In this document: positions 38,413-48,140 of the stretch, in pieces
Layout of the letters: each line of letters begins with the position of its first letter
Position numbering within the stretch: position 1 is the stretch's first letter
NCBI GenBank assembly: GCA_947568835.1
Contig: OX387608.1
Location: 14,050,001-14,114,000, forward strand
Source: Protonemura montana
Taxonomy: Eukaryota; Arthropoda; Insecta; Plecoptera; Nemouridae
Direction: 5' to 3'
Length of the DNA stretch: 64,000 bases
Position numbers and translations under genes: made by a program
Notes under the pieces: generated by a model
Seen by the model: only the letters and a program-made list of their open reading frames with translations
Database searches by the model: none
Told to the model about the DNA's origin: nothing

Positions 38413-38479
38413 CCGGCGGTATGGGAGGTATAAGTTGTATACATATTCTCTAAATAACTTTGTAAAAAAATTTGAAATT

Positions 38480-39620
38480 ATAATTCGGCTTGTTTTATCA
38501 CCATCTTTTCAACTGAATTATTTTCCAGATGAAGTGTATTGGGTCACAAAAGCTGGAGGAGACGGGAATCGAACCACCTACCACACGCACTGCAGACTAG
38601 GACCTATGCAAACGAACTATTATTTAAGTTTTGAACAACAATGTATTATCCAGATGAAACATAACTTGAAAATAAGTATTCTGTGGATAAATTGTTATTA
38701 TAATAAAAAAAAAAATATATATATTATTATTATAACAGATCTGCGTGGACCGGTGAAGGATTTATTACTAAACACGTGATGAAAACTGTCAACAATAATT
38801 AGGTCAAGTACACAGTACGGTTGGATGTTAATGATGGCAATGGGGAAGCGACCAGTTCATCCAGCCATCAAGACAAGTTAACAGGTGGAGGGAAATAACA
38901 GATGCTTCAATAGCAAAGGAGGGCCCCATCGTAAATTATATCTTTGAACTCGATTTAGAATTAGATTTGAACTCAAGACTGTTGGCTGACATAAATGAAG
39001 AAGCAACCTTTCCAATCAGCTATCGAGATGACTCATATCGCTTTGGGAAAAAAACAGAAACTTGAATAGCAGAAGAGGGCCTCAGAATTTGACGAGTACA
39101 AGAAATTACCTAAAAGAATTTGCTGCAACGAACATTTCTGCAAGCATTTTATTCACACAAGAATTGTTGACATTTCACTTACCTTTTCCCGTGCAGCAGA
39201 AAGCTACGCAACCGAGCTGTGCACATTAACTGTATTAAAACTGTGCATATTAACGCAGTGGCTAGCCGTGGATTTTTTCCTCATCAACTTAAAAAGTACC
39301 AAACATAAACGTTTGTACCAGTTTGGACATACAAGAATAGTTTTCCTGAAAGTTATTAGAACATGTATTATAGCTGTTATGAACTTCTAAACACTCATGA
39401 GTGAGCAAAAACCTTGCTTTTTTGACACTTGGATGAACAGTGGAATTTTATTTCTTATTAACCTGAAGAGTGCCAACATTGACATTTTGAAGCAATCAAT
39501 ATACATCGATAAGAAACTTTTAGTAAAAATTTGCATCGTTTTTGAAGACAGATTTTTGTTATAGTCGTTTAAAAAAAACAGACGTAGAAAGTGAATCCAA
39601 AAATCTAAGTTTTTAATGTT
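38480..39620 (-). repeat. Right arm of the large inverted repeat
   Basis: Reverse-complement counterpart of 32760-34080. The best landmark is a 22-bp exact match, 38909-38930 with 33753-33775, in the GGGGCCC block. The arm appears to continue to about 39990, where its distal part matches 25960-26480. Confidence 0.7.
38560..38612 (-). ncRNA. tRNA-like module 2, inverted copy
   Basis: Minus strand GGTTCGATTCCCG followed by CTCCTCCAGCTTTTGTGACC, the same head/body junction as 33987-34020. Confidence 0.48.
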
Positions 39621-39984
39621 CTTTATAACGCTGAAAACTTCAACTTTAAAACTGTGCACGCTTGGACCGCTAAAAGAGCTTAACTTTGGAAGGTCATGCA
39701 TACCTCCCACACTCGTTGGCCTAAAATAAAAAAAAGAATACTTTTGTGCATTTGGTGACTTGGGTAACAAACTCTGAAATTTTGAAAATAATATGAGGAT
39801 TGAAATAGGGAATCAAAATTCTCAGGAACTCTGGAACCCTCGAATGTATGGAAAAGCTACGCGGTCTAAAGGAACCCATCGATTGTTCTTCGAAGCGTTC
39901 TGCGACAAATCTTCTCTCAGAGCATGAATGGGAAGTGATCATCAGTGCTGTCAATGTTGTGAGAGACAAGTTGAGTTTTGAGTA

Positions 39985-40275
39985 GCGACGGTGGACACAC
40001 AACTGCTATCAATTGCCTTGTCTATCAACCTCTCAACAGCATGGGTTTGTGGAGGCAGCCTGTTAGAGTTGTCCTTTGGATGGAAGCCAGCAGACACCTT
40101 GATGATTTTCAGGCTACGTACCTGCACCAGGTTTCCCTCCCTACCTTCTCAACTAAATTAGGTTAATTATCAGCCACTTATTCACCGCCAGTGCTATAGG
40201 GTCATCAAAGCCTACAACTACATGACCAAATAGTGCATTGTCAAACACAACAAATCAATGAATTTAAGAATAACA
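39985..40275 (+). mobile_element. 5S-SINE body without recognisable 5S head, copy 3
   Basis: Shares TATCAACCTCTCAACAGC, TTTGTGGAGG, CAGGCTACGTACCTGCACC and the tail AAACACAACAAATCAATG with 11340-11640. The 5S-like head is missing or unrecognisable. Confidence 0.55.
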
Positions 40276-40315
40276 ACAATTGTATGATTTTATTATTATC
40301 AACACTATAACCGCC

Positions 40316-40455
40316 TCAAAAATTGATGCCCAAACGGGGACTATAGGGTCATCAAATGTCCCCGTTTGGGCATCAATTTTTGAGACGGTTATAGTGTTGA
40401 TAATAATAAAATACCCCGCGCATTGCAATTTAAATAAGATTTCATCCTAATTGTA
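40316..40455. mobile_element. SINE-derived hairpin: head-to-head tails with 27-bp stem
   Basis: CTCAAAAATTGATGCCCAAA ... GGGGAC at 40317-40341 is followed after a short loop by its exact reverse complement GTCCCCGTTTGGGCATCAAT... The right half continues into the SINE tail AATAAAATACCCCGCGCATT. The loop block CTATAGGGTCATCAAA (40341-40356) also occurs at 40194-40209. Confidence 0.65.
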
Positions 40456-40675
40456 TGATTATTTGTTTTAATATTTACGATAGTTGGTCGGTTTAATTGT
40501 TTTTAATTGCTTGATTTATTCTTGCACGGATTAAGTTGGAATATTGCAAAACTGTAGCTAACGCTCTAAATAAATAGCATACCGAATGGAATTGCAAGCA
40601 AAAATAAACTCATACACTGACAAAAAATGTAAACAAAAAATTCATGCCAGTAAAAGCCAAATTATATCATATTGA

Positions 40676-40681
40676 TTTATT
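40676..40681 (-). terminator. RpL9: RpL9 polyadenylation signal AATAAA
   Basis: Canonical hexamer about 80 bases past the RpL9 stop on the minus strand. Confidence 0.65.
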
Positions 40682-40762
40682 CATATCGAGACATGGAATT
40701 TCTTCACCAAGAACATGGAATGTAGTTTAAGTCTCGCAGATCAATAGGAAAGATGTATTGGT

Positions 40763-41335
40763 TTAATCGCTGTTCTGGACGACGGTAGTCTTCTCTGAAA
40801 CATACAACCCATCGAGAAACTTCCGGATATCCTTGTTTTTCACGCTAGTGGATTGTTGGATTAAAGCAGCCGAACACGAAACAGCCTCTATGCTGTTTCC
40901 CTCCAGGATGAGCTCGTCCTTCTGTTTCGGAGAGTTGGCTACTGTGACCCCCGGCGACATTTTCACGCGGCGAATGTATTTTTCACCAAGGAAGTTCCTG
41001 ATCTCGATGACAGTGTTGCTTTCCGATGTGACACAGTTGATAGGGAAATGAGCATAGACTGCACGCATCTTGTACAAAAAACCCTTCGTCACTCCCTTGA
41101 TCATGTTTTCAATGTGGGAGCAAACAGTTCGGACAGCAGCCAATTCCTTCTTCGTTCCAAACCATTTTTCAACTCTAAGCAAGTTCTTCCCCACCATGTG
41201 AATGTCAATCGCAAGATGTTTGAAAGATCTCATCAAAGATCCGCGTGGGCCTTTGACTTTGACAATTCGGGCCTTGACGGAAACCGTCAAGCCTTCGGGG
41301 ATTTTCACCGTTTGATTAGTCACGATTTGCTTCAT
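40763..41335 (-). CDS. RpL9: Ribosomal protein uL6 (RpL9), 190 aa
   Basis: The complete ATG-to-TAA frame begins [18 protein letters not shown] with [45 protein letters not shown] and [10 protein letters not shown]. This is eukaryotic L9/uL6 at full length (family about 190 residues). It sits at the base of the large-subunit GTPase-associated region. The CDS is uninterrupted, but the base before the ATG follows a pyrimidine-rich tract and CTATTTAG (minus strand), so an intron in the 5' UTR is likely. AATAAA (plus-strand TTTATT) at 40676-40681. It lies head-to-head with GRWD1, 1.8 kb apart. A retrocopy is possible but less likely given the intact frame and the splice acceptor. Confidence 0.95.
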   Translation of the reverse strand: MKQIVTNQTVKIPEGLTVSVKARIVKVKGPRGSLMRSFKHLAIDIHMVGKNLLRVEKWFGTKKELAAVRTVCSHIENMIKGVTKGFLYKMRAVYAHFPINCVTSESNTVIEIRNFLGEKYIRRVKMSPGVTVANSPKQKDELILEGNSIEAVSCSAALIQQSTSVKNKDIRKFLDGLYVSEKTTVVQNSD

Positions 41336-41349
41336 TCTAAATAGTTACA

Positions 41350-43110
41350 AGAGAAAAAGTTAGTAAAATTTCAGAGGCGTGTAAGCATGTGCGTGCCTTC
41401 CAGGACACACTCATAGTCATATGTACTGTAAAGCTGTGACTTACCTACGCTATGACTCAATTCTTATTTACACAAATAACGCAGATTTTATAAATGTATA
41501 TGCGATGTCCTCACAGATGCAAAGACCACAGGTGCACACTTATGTTTTCTACGTAGTCTTCTTCCGATCGCGAATCCAGCCTTTTATCTATGCTTTCACG
41601 ACACGAAGCATGGACACCGCAGCAGTCCTGCCACCTGGTGGAAAACGGACAAAACCAAATAGCGCGTGTTTTTAAAAGTTCATATACCGATACCAAATTA
41701 AATGTCAAACAGAGACCTAATCTTCGGTTACTTCACAGGAACCGGGGTTTCTAACACACCAAACTCTTCGGAGAGGTAAACAAGACTGTTTTTTTACTGT
41801 TTTGAATGTGTGTGTGTGTCTGTGTTTGGCTGAATCAGATACGTGATCTAGAGCGGAAAATAATAGAACTTTTTACAACCCCATCGGGACATCTTTTCTA
41901 ACTAACGTCGGCGTCACAATAGTTAGTTGTACGTTGTACCGTTGTTGTTTCAATGGTTGCAGAGAGGAGTTAGGTAATGGTTGTACTCCGCTCTCGACGG
42001 TCTTCCCGGGGGTTCCCTTGTTCCCTGATTATTAGCGCGCACTTTTGGGTGCGCATTTGGCGATAGCATTTGGAATGTGCTGATTCAGGAATGTCTACAT
42101 CCGTCGCACAAACATCTCCCAATACTCCCCATTCGATTAACGTTACAAAATGGGGACCTAGGTTATTTGGAAAGAACGATCAGGAAGGATCAAAACCTGT
42201 GATGCCAGTGAATGTCTCAGGCGGCCGTCACTTACAAAGAGCGTATCTTTGCTCTGTAACGCAGAGGATGACTGGAGCAGCCTGGAGAGAATTCGTTTGA
42301 ACACAAGGTGTAGTCTTTGATTTCTAGCTCGTTATATTATTATTATCTTGGGCGAGGGTTGGTTCACAATTTAACTGTCATTTAAAGCCAGACTATTCGG
42401 TGTGATCGGTCCTCTATTCAGTACTCAAGTGTTGAGTTGGTGGTTGACTTTTCAGTCTTAGTGTTAATCATGGAGCTGGCAGTTTTTCTGGATGTTGTTG
42501 AAGCAGTTTGCTGGTTGGTGTTAGTTTTCTTTCTCGAAGTTTTGCAATGCGGTTGTAGGTGGGCGTTAGTGTTAATTCTCGAAACTGTGGTATATGTTTG
42601 TAGGTTTGCGTTTGAGTTGTTTTTTGGAGTTGTTAAAGCCGTTTTTTGGTTGACGTTGTCGTTGTTTTTCTTATTTATCGAAGAGTTGTTAAAGCCGTGT
42701 GTTGGTTGAGTATTTGATGTAGTCCTTTCCAGTTGGGATGACGCCAGTGCTATAGTGTTCCAGAAAATTAGATTCGAAATGTAAATCCAAGGCAGCTTTT
42801 CAAGAGCAAATTACAAACAAATGTTTCAAATTAAAATCATGCACACAATCAATTACAAAGGTGGAACTAGCGACATGACCACTGTATATTTAAAAATATG
42901 GCCCCTGACGGACACTAGCTTTCAATGTCAGAAAATTATTGATGATTAATCAATTGATTCATTGATGATTAATTGATGATTAATGAAAATGATTTCAATA
43001 TAAGGAGATCTTTGATATTGCGCCAAAGCCTAGACTCCGTCGATTTGTCCAATCGTATGTAAGGAAAATATCACGTGCCGCGTACACAGCGCTACCTTGT
43101 TGGAAATTGC
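41350..43110. other. Divergent intergenic region of RpL9 and GRWD1
   Basis: It should hold the RpL9 first exon and both promoters. I could not fix a transcription start. It contains a GT-rich microsatellite (41810-41825), loose tandem GTTGTT/GGTTGG sequence (42430-42710), and one small open frame (about 42090-42300) beginning STSVAQTSPNTPHSINVTKW that I cannot identify. No convincing gene otherwise. Confidence 0.4.
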
Positions 43111-43123
43111 AAAGTAACCCTGC

Positions 43124-43322
43124 ATGCCGAAAATCAACATGTCGAAAGTCAAAGAGGTCCCTACCGCGAGCATGGAAGAAGAAGATGACGAGGAAATGGA
43201 AGAAGATGACGAGGAAGGCAACGAAACTACTTCTGTTTACCTACCCAGCCAACCTCTAGCTGAAGGGGAAAAGTTGGTTTGTGATACATCGGCGTATAAA
43301 ATGCTACACCGAGCCTCTTCAG
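43124..43322 (+). CDS. GRWD1: GRWD1 exon 1
   Basis: Acidic leader, then [20 protein letters not shown] and YKMLHRASS. Donor GTGACC is non-optimal but phase-consistent. Confidence 0.9.
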
Positions 43323-45674
43323 GTGACCTTTAACCTAAAATTAAGAGACTACTCGTTTAGGTAAATGCAGAGAAGTTGTTAAAAACACACATTTTGGCCT
43401 TTTCTTTTAGGATCACCATGTCTTAGCTTTGACATCATCCGTGATTATGATGGAGAAAACAGAGAAACTTTTCCGCTAACAGCATACATCGTGGCAGGAA
43501 CTCAAGCTCCAAAAACACACACCAACAACTTATTTGTAATGAAAATGTCAAATCTACACGAAACGGTGAAAAATCAAGATGTTGACGACGAGGAAGAAGA
43601 CGATGACGAGGAAGATCCTGAAATGCAATGTGCACGAATTAAACACCAGGGTTGTGTCAATAGAATCAGGGTAAGATTGTAACTCATATAGGGCAAGTTC
43701 CATGTTCAATGGAACCTTTTACTCAAAATAATAACTTTTTTTTCTGATTTTCAGTGTACAGAATACGGTGGCCAAGTGATAGCAGCTACATGGTCTGAGC
43801 TTGGCCGCGTAAATGTGTGGGACTTGACTAGAGCTTTACAGGCTGTTGAAAGCTCATCAGCAATTGCCAAATACAACAATGACGGTCATGAAACCTCTAC
43901 AAAGGCCCTATTTACTTTTCAAGGACATCAGAAAGAAGGTAGGAGTATTATAAATAAACACTAAATACAGTTATCTATGCATCTGTACTACTAGACAGAC
44001 TTCACCTTACTTCAATATTTTTAACTAAAAAAGTGTCTCGACATAGAGGTGTCATTTCAAGATTGTGTTTGCAGGATATGCTTTGGACTGGTGCGCTACT
44101 GAACCAGGAGTGCTTGCTTCCGGTGATTGCCGACGAGACATTCACATTTGGAAACCAATTGAAGGCGGAAAGTGGATTGTCAACCAGAGGCCTCTTGTAG
44201 GCCACGAAGACAGCGTCGAAGATTTGCAGTGGTCACCCAACGAGAAAAACATTCTTGCATCGTGCTCTGTTGACAAGAGGTAACAAACTAACAAAAGACA
44301 AAAGCTAACAAACTCATGTTATTGGAGAAATGTAGGGACTAGTTTCATTCTTGATAAAAGTAATAGCACAAGTTGCAAAAATCAGGAAAAAGTTAGTTGT
44401 TCTTTACTTAGCATTTGCATTCAGTTCTAATTAGTTTTTTTAAACCTATAAACACGTTTATACTTGCACGGTAACTGCCTCCTTGCAACCAACTACCAAC
44501 CTTGCTCTTGGTGCTCAGCATCCGCATCTGGGACCTAAGAGCTGACGCATCCAAGGCGAACATGCTCACCGTGGCAAACGCCCACGAGAGCGATGTGAAC
44601 GTCATCTCGTGGAACCGAAACGAGCCGTTCATTTGCTCTGGTGGCGACGATGGAGTCATACACGTTTGGGATCTTCGACAGCTGAAGGTGCGTTGAAAAG
44701 CCATAATAAAGGAAAATAAGCTGTGTTTCATTGGGAAAATCAGGGCACAGGGCAAGTGGATCTGCATTAAAAAAAAAATATATTTTAGGGATTTGAACAG
44801 GCAATTTAGAATTTTTGTATTATAGGCAAATTTTTCCTTTCAGATAGGGACTACATTCACCCTTCAAAGTGCCTACTCCAATATTATTTCCTAATTGGTA
44901 TTTAAATTGAAAAAATAACCATCTACTAAATGGCTTCAATTTTGAATCCACAATGTCTTGCACAACTTTATTGCTAGAATGATTTAAGAATAAACCCCAT
45001 TATTAGCTCTTGTGGTCACTCGATCAATATTAATTACATTGAGATGGATTGCTTCTTCTCCTTGGTCTAATCCTGCCCATTCATCGTGGTTCGCTCGTTT
45101 GTTAGACTACTTTGGAGCAGAAATAGTACACTTTTTCCTGTACCAGTCAAGGGAGTGGCTTGCATCAGATCCAGTACAAATGAGAAATGTTAATGAAAAT
45201 CTACTCTGTCAAGAACCACTCCATTATGAACTACTCTGATCTAACTAAGTTTTGACACAGCTAAAGAAAGTTCCAAAAGAAGCACGAACAGATATTCACT
45301 AAACTTAACTCAACCCATCCAACCCCCACACAACACAAAAGCGCCTGCCAACATTTTGCATTCATTTCCAGGGTTCAGAATCTGCGGTGGCAACTTTCAA
45401 GCACCACACTGAGCCGCTGACGTCCGTCGAGTGGCACCCTACCGACCCTACCGTGTTTGCATCGGCTGGCCAAGACAACCAGATCGCGCTGTGGGACTTG
45501 TCGCTTGAGAAGGATGGGAACGAAGAGGAGATGGAGGAAGTACCGCCACAGCTGCTGTTCATCCACCAAGGACAGAAGGACCTAAAGGAACTGCACTGGC
45601 ATCCGCAGTTGCCTGGAGTCATCGTGTCTACTTCGCTGTCGGGATTCAACATTTTCAGGACTATCAGCGTTTGA
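43124..45674 (+). CDS. GRWD1: GRWD1 orthologue, glutamate-rich WD40 protein; complete, six exons
   Basis: Join 43124-43322, 43411-43670, 43755-43938, 44075-44279, 44519-44687, 45372-45674; all junctions keep phase. An acidic N-terminus ([15 protein letters not shown]), a second acidic loop ([11 protein letters not shown]), then WD40 repeats with [19 protein letters not shown] and [20 protein letters not shown], ending in IFRTISV as in human GRWD1. Known roles are ribosome biogenesis (60S, Rrb1-type chaperone of uL3) and histone binding in the nucleus. Start: the ATG at 43124 is first; the ATG at 43139 (AACATGT) has the better A at -3 and could be used instead. Polyadenylation signal at 45712-45717. 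Confidence 0.95.
43411..43670 (+). CDS. GRWD1: GRWD1 exon 2
   Basis: Acceptor TTCTTTTAG, donor GTAAGA. Encodes [26 protein letters not shown] and the second acidic loop. Confidence 0.92.
43755..43938 (+). CDS. GRWD1: GRWD1 exon 3
   Basis: Acceptor GATTTTCAG, donor GTAGGA. Encodes [20 protein letters not shown] and [11 protein letters not shown]. Confidence 0.92.
44075..44279 (+). CDS. GRWD1: GRWD1 exon 4
   Basis: Acceptor TGTTTGCAG, donor GTAACA. Encodes [20 protein letters not shown] and [20 protein letters not shown]. Confidence 0.93.
44519..44687 (+). CDS. GRWD1: GRWD1 exon 5
   Basis: Acceptor GGTGCTCAG, donor GTGCGT. Encodes [20 protein letters not shown] and [16 protein letters not shown]. 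Confidence 0.93.
45372..45674 (+). CDS. GRWD1: GRWD1 exon 6 (last)
   Basis: Acceptor ATTTCCAG. Encodes [40 protein letters not shown] and the C-terminus ending FRTISV with TGA at 45672-45674. Confidence 0.94.
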   Translation, partial: GSESAVATFKHHTEPLTSVEWHPTDPTVFASAGQDNQIALWDLSLEKDGNEEEMEEVPPQLLFIHQGQKDLKELHWHPQLPGVIVSTSLSGFNIFRTISV

Positions 45675-45711
45675 AGATCGTCGGCTGTTTTGTTTCCGCA
45701 TTTCCAGAACT

Positions 45712-45717
45712 AATAAA
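45712..45717 (+). terminator. GRWD1: GRWD1 polyadenylation signal AATAAA
   Basis: Canonical hexamer 38 bases past the stop. Confidence 0.75.
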
Positions 45718-45767
45718 GATCTGTCAAGTTACATGTTCTTGAATTTAGATTTTGTTACCAAGGACAC

Positions 45768-45820
45768 TAACAATAAAATACTTGCCAATTGCAAGCGTTT
45801 GCAATTTACACCATTTCCTG
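45768..45820 (+). mobile_element. tRNA-SINE tail fragment
   Basis: AACAATAAAATACTTGCC and TTGCAAGCGTTTGCAATTTA match the 3' tail of the copy at 22840-22880. No head is present. It sits just past the GRWD1 polyadenylation signal. Confidence 0.5.
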
Positions 45821-46359
45821 AATATAAGCCTAAACATTTGCCCTGGTTAACTGAATCCAAAAGAAATGGCATATTCCTTTTCACAGTGAGCTAGTCCTCT
45901 CACAGTGAGTAGATTTTGCAAAACTAAACAGAATTAAGTGAGGGAAGAAAGGTATGTACAATTTAACACAGCACTCACGCCAGGAATAGGCAGTCTACGA
46001 CAAAGATGGTAATTTCTTGCAACTTTCTGGCAAAGATAAAGTTCACATAGGTTCATAGGACTCACATAGGACTGTTGCATGGGGAAGAAAATGCCACTAG
46101 TAGAAATATCTGCCACAGGAGTGCAGTGGAACTATTAGTGAAACAAAGCTAGAGGAATGCTGTAGAACTTTGTGGTGCTCCTACCCCAAAATTTTCGGTA
46201 GCAATTTCAAATCAGGTGCCAGGATAGGGTGTACGTGTAAGCTTGTCGCTGTTTCATAGATGTTCTCCCTCCACCCTGTGCCTTTTTCAAATTACCCAGC
46301 TCCTTTCCATCCCTCCCAATTTTCCCTCACATGCAAACAATCAACAAATACCACATCAA

Positions 46360-48098
46360 CACAAGTTCTATGGAAAAATGGCACATTTATTAATTTTTTC
46401 ACAGAGTAGTTTAAAAATGTTCCCATCCAAAAGAACCATCAGCGGGAGCCGGGAATAAAAACGTCCCCTCTGCGAGGCAGGCACACGTCCTTCCAGCGCA
46501 GAGATTAAAATGATTTGCCAAATGTAAAACAATGATGTCCGTGCACATGCATCGAAGCAGGGGGGGCAGCTCGCAACATCGAGCCCCCCCGTGGCCTGCT
46601 TGACGACTGCCTTGGAATATTACAGCTTAACAAATAAAAATACATTATTATAATAACTATTCGATAATATATTACACAATACCGAGATAATATCTTCGCT
46701 ACACTGCTGCCTGGATTTTTGCTTGCCGAGAAACTGTTCCCGTGAGACAAAAGCTCGCGGATTGAAAAGTTGTGTACGAATTTTATCGGTGCTCGCCTCA
46801 TTCGTTTTTTTTTCTCTCTACCGTATCAAAAATATCATCTTTTGTGTTTTTTTTTTTAGGTTTTTTCAAAGAGCGGCATTAATTTGGGGGAAACATGACG
46901 AGGCCTCGGCGTGCCTAGAGAGCTTCGAGGCTTTGAGAGAAAAAGCGTCACGGCCGTCCGCTTCACAGTCGGCGGCCATAAATTAATATCCACAATAACG
47001 TTTGCAAGACTAATAAAATGTTGCTTTCTGTGTAAAATAATATTAAAGTAAACAACATTAGCTAAAAACTGTAGCTACCTACCATGCGACAATCGTAAGA
47101 AATGATAAAGAGGCCATGATAATAATAATAATAATAGTAATAATAATATTAATTAATGATAACTAAACAAGTAATTAAAAGCTAGTTCACTGGTTCGGCA
47201 AGCTGCTAAGTGAGTAGATTCCTGCGTTCCGTAGCGACGATGTACCCTCCCATCCGGAACGAATCCGACGGGAGAGGATAGCGGTGCGTCCCGATCGCAT
47301 CGTTTGGCCGCCTCTGTATTTCTAGCGACGATACTCTGCGGCCGGGACGCGGTCCAGGAATCGCTCGGGAGATGTCGACGCAAGTCGTGTGGAAGTTTCA
47401 CAGTCCGAAGACGCATAGCGGCAGTTCGTTCGATCGGGATTCATCACGCTGCGTTAGCAACCAGCCAACGGCTCTGTTGCCCGAGGTTTGTATTAATTTC
47501 ACGATAAGTCGATGAAAATTCCTTTCAAAAGTTGTCGTGAAATTAACACAAAGAGGCTACAGTAGCTTGGTGTTGTAGTCATCGTCACTTAGTTCGTTCG
47601 CTAGCCGCTTACGGACAAATTTTTCTGAAAGTTTCAGAGACAAGAGTGGTTTGAATGTAGAGCCGTCGCCGGCATTTCTACCGCGAACGTATCACATTAC
47701 GGCGGCTCCGTTCTCTCTTCGTTGTTCACGATTTATGGCGTTGGCCGGAGTTTCGACGGAACCGAACTTTGCGCGTCTTGGTCTAGCTAATTTTACTGGC
47801 CTTCTGGAAACTGAACGAAGTTGCACAACGAAGAAAAAAAAAAAAAATACAGAAAAATGAACTTATCACTTTCATACACACCATTACTTTTTTTTTTTTT
47901 TGGAAAAGCCTCGTTTTGAAAAGTCACCGTCGTCTCGGTTCGCTCTGAAAGCCGTGTGCGTCGTCCACCGGGTTCGCTTCGTTTAGAAAATGTCACTCGG
48001 CACTTTGGGCCCGGTCGCGGCCGGTTGCGCCCGGTTGGGGTCCATGACAACGGGCGGCACTCACTCGCGCTCGCTCGCGGCTGCGGCAGGAACGGTCG
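46360..48098 (-). other. da: daughterless 3' UTR (putative) and convergent spacer
   Basis: Past the TAG at 48099 there is no sensible coding continuation. The nearest plausible minus-strand AATAAA is at 46386-46391, giving a ~1.7 kb 3' UTR. It includes a TAA/ATA microsatellite around 47118-47152 and a GC-rich zone (47200-48050). The remaining 640 bp to the GRWD1 end show only a SINE tail. Confidence 0.45.
46386..46391 (-). terminator. da: Candidate daughterless polyadenylation signal
   Basis: Minus-strand AATAAA (plus-strand TTTATT), about 1.7 kb past the stop. It is the most convincing one before the GRWD1 end. Confidence 0.35.
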
Positions 48099-48140
48099 CT
48101 ACTGCGGAAGGCCCGCTTGGTTGTGCTGCATCGGAGGGCC
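48099..48140 (-). CDS. da: daughterless last exon
   Basis: Acceptor CTTACCTCAG; encodes [13 protein letters not shown] and TAG. Drosophila Da also ends in LPQ. Confidence 0.82.
   Translation of the reverse strand, partial: GPPMQHNQAGLPQ

Noticed and set aside
34540-38612. True tRNA genes in the repeat nest
   Set aside because: A and B boxes are good, but no module gave a 7-bp acceptor stem by eye, and several are duplicated with SINE-like bodies.
40763-41335. RpL9 as a processed pseudogene
   Set aside because: Intact full-length frame, splice acceptor just before the ATG and a near polyadenylation signal without a poly-A tail or target duplication.
42437-42709. Hydrophobic 90-codon plus-strand frame
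   Set aside because: Arises from low-complexity GTTGTT/GGTT sequence; no splice context or recognisable family.
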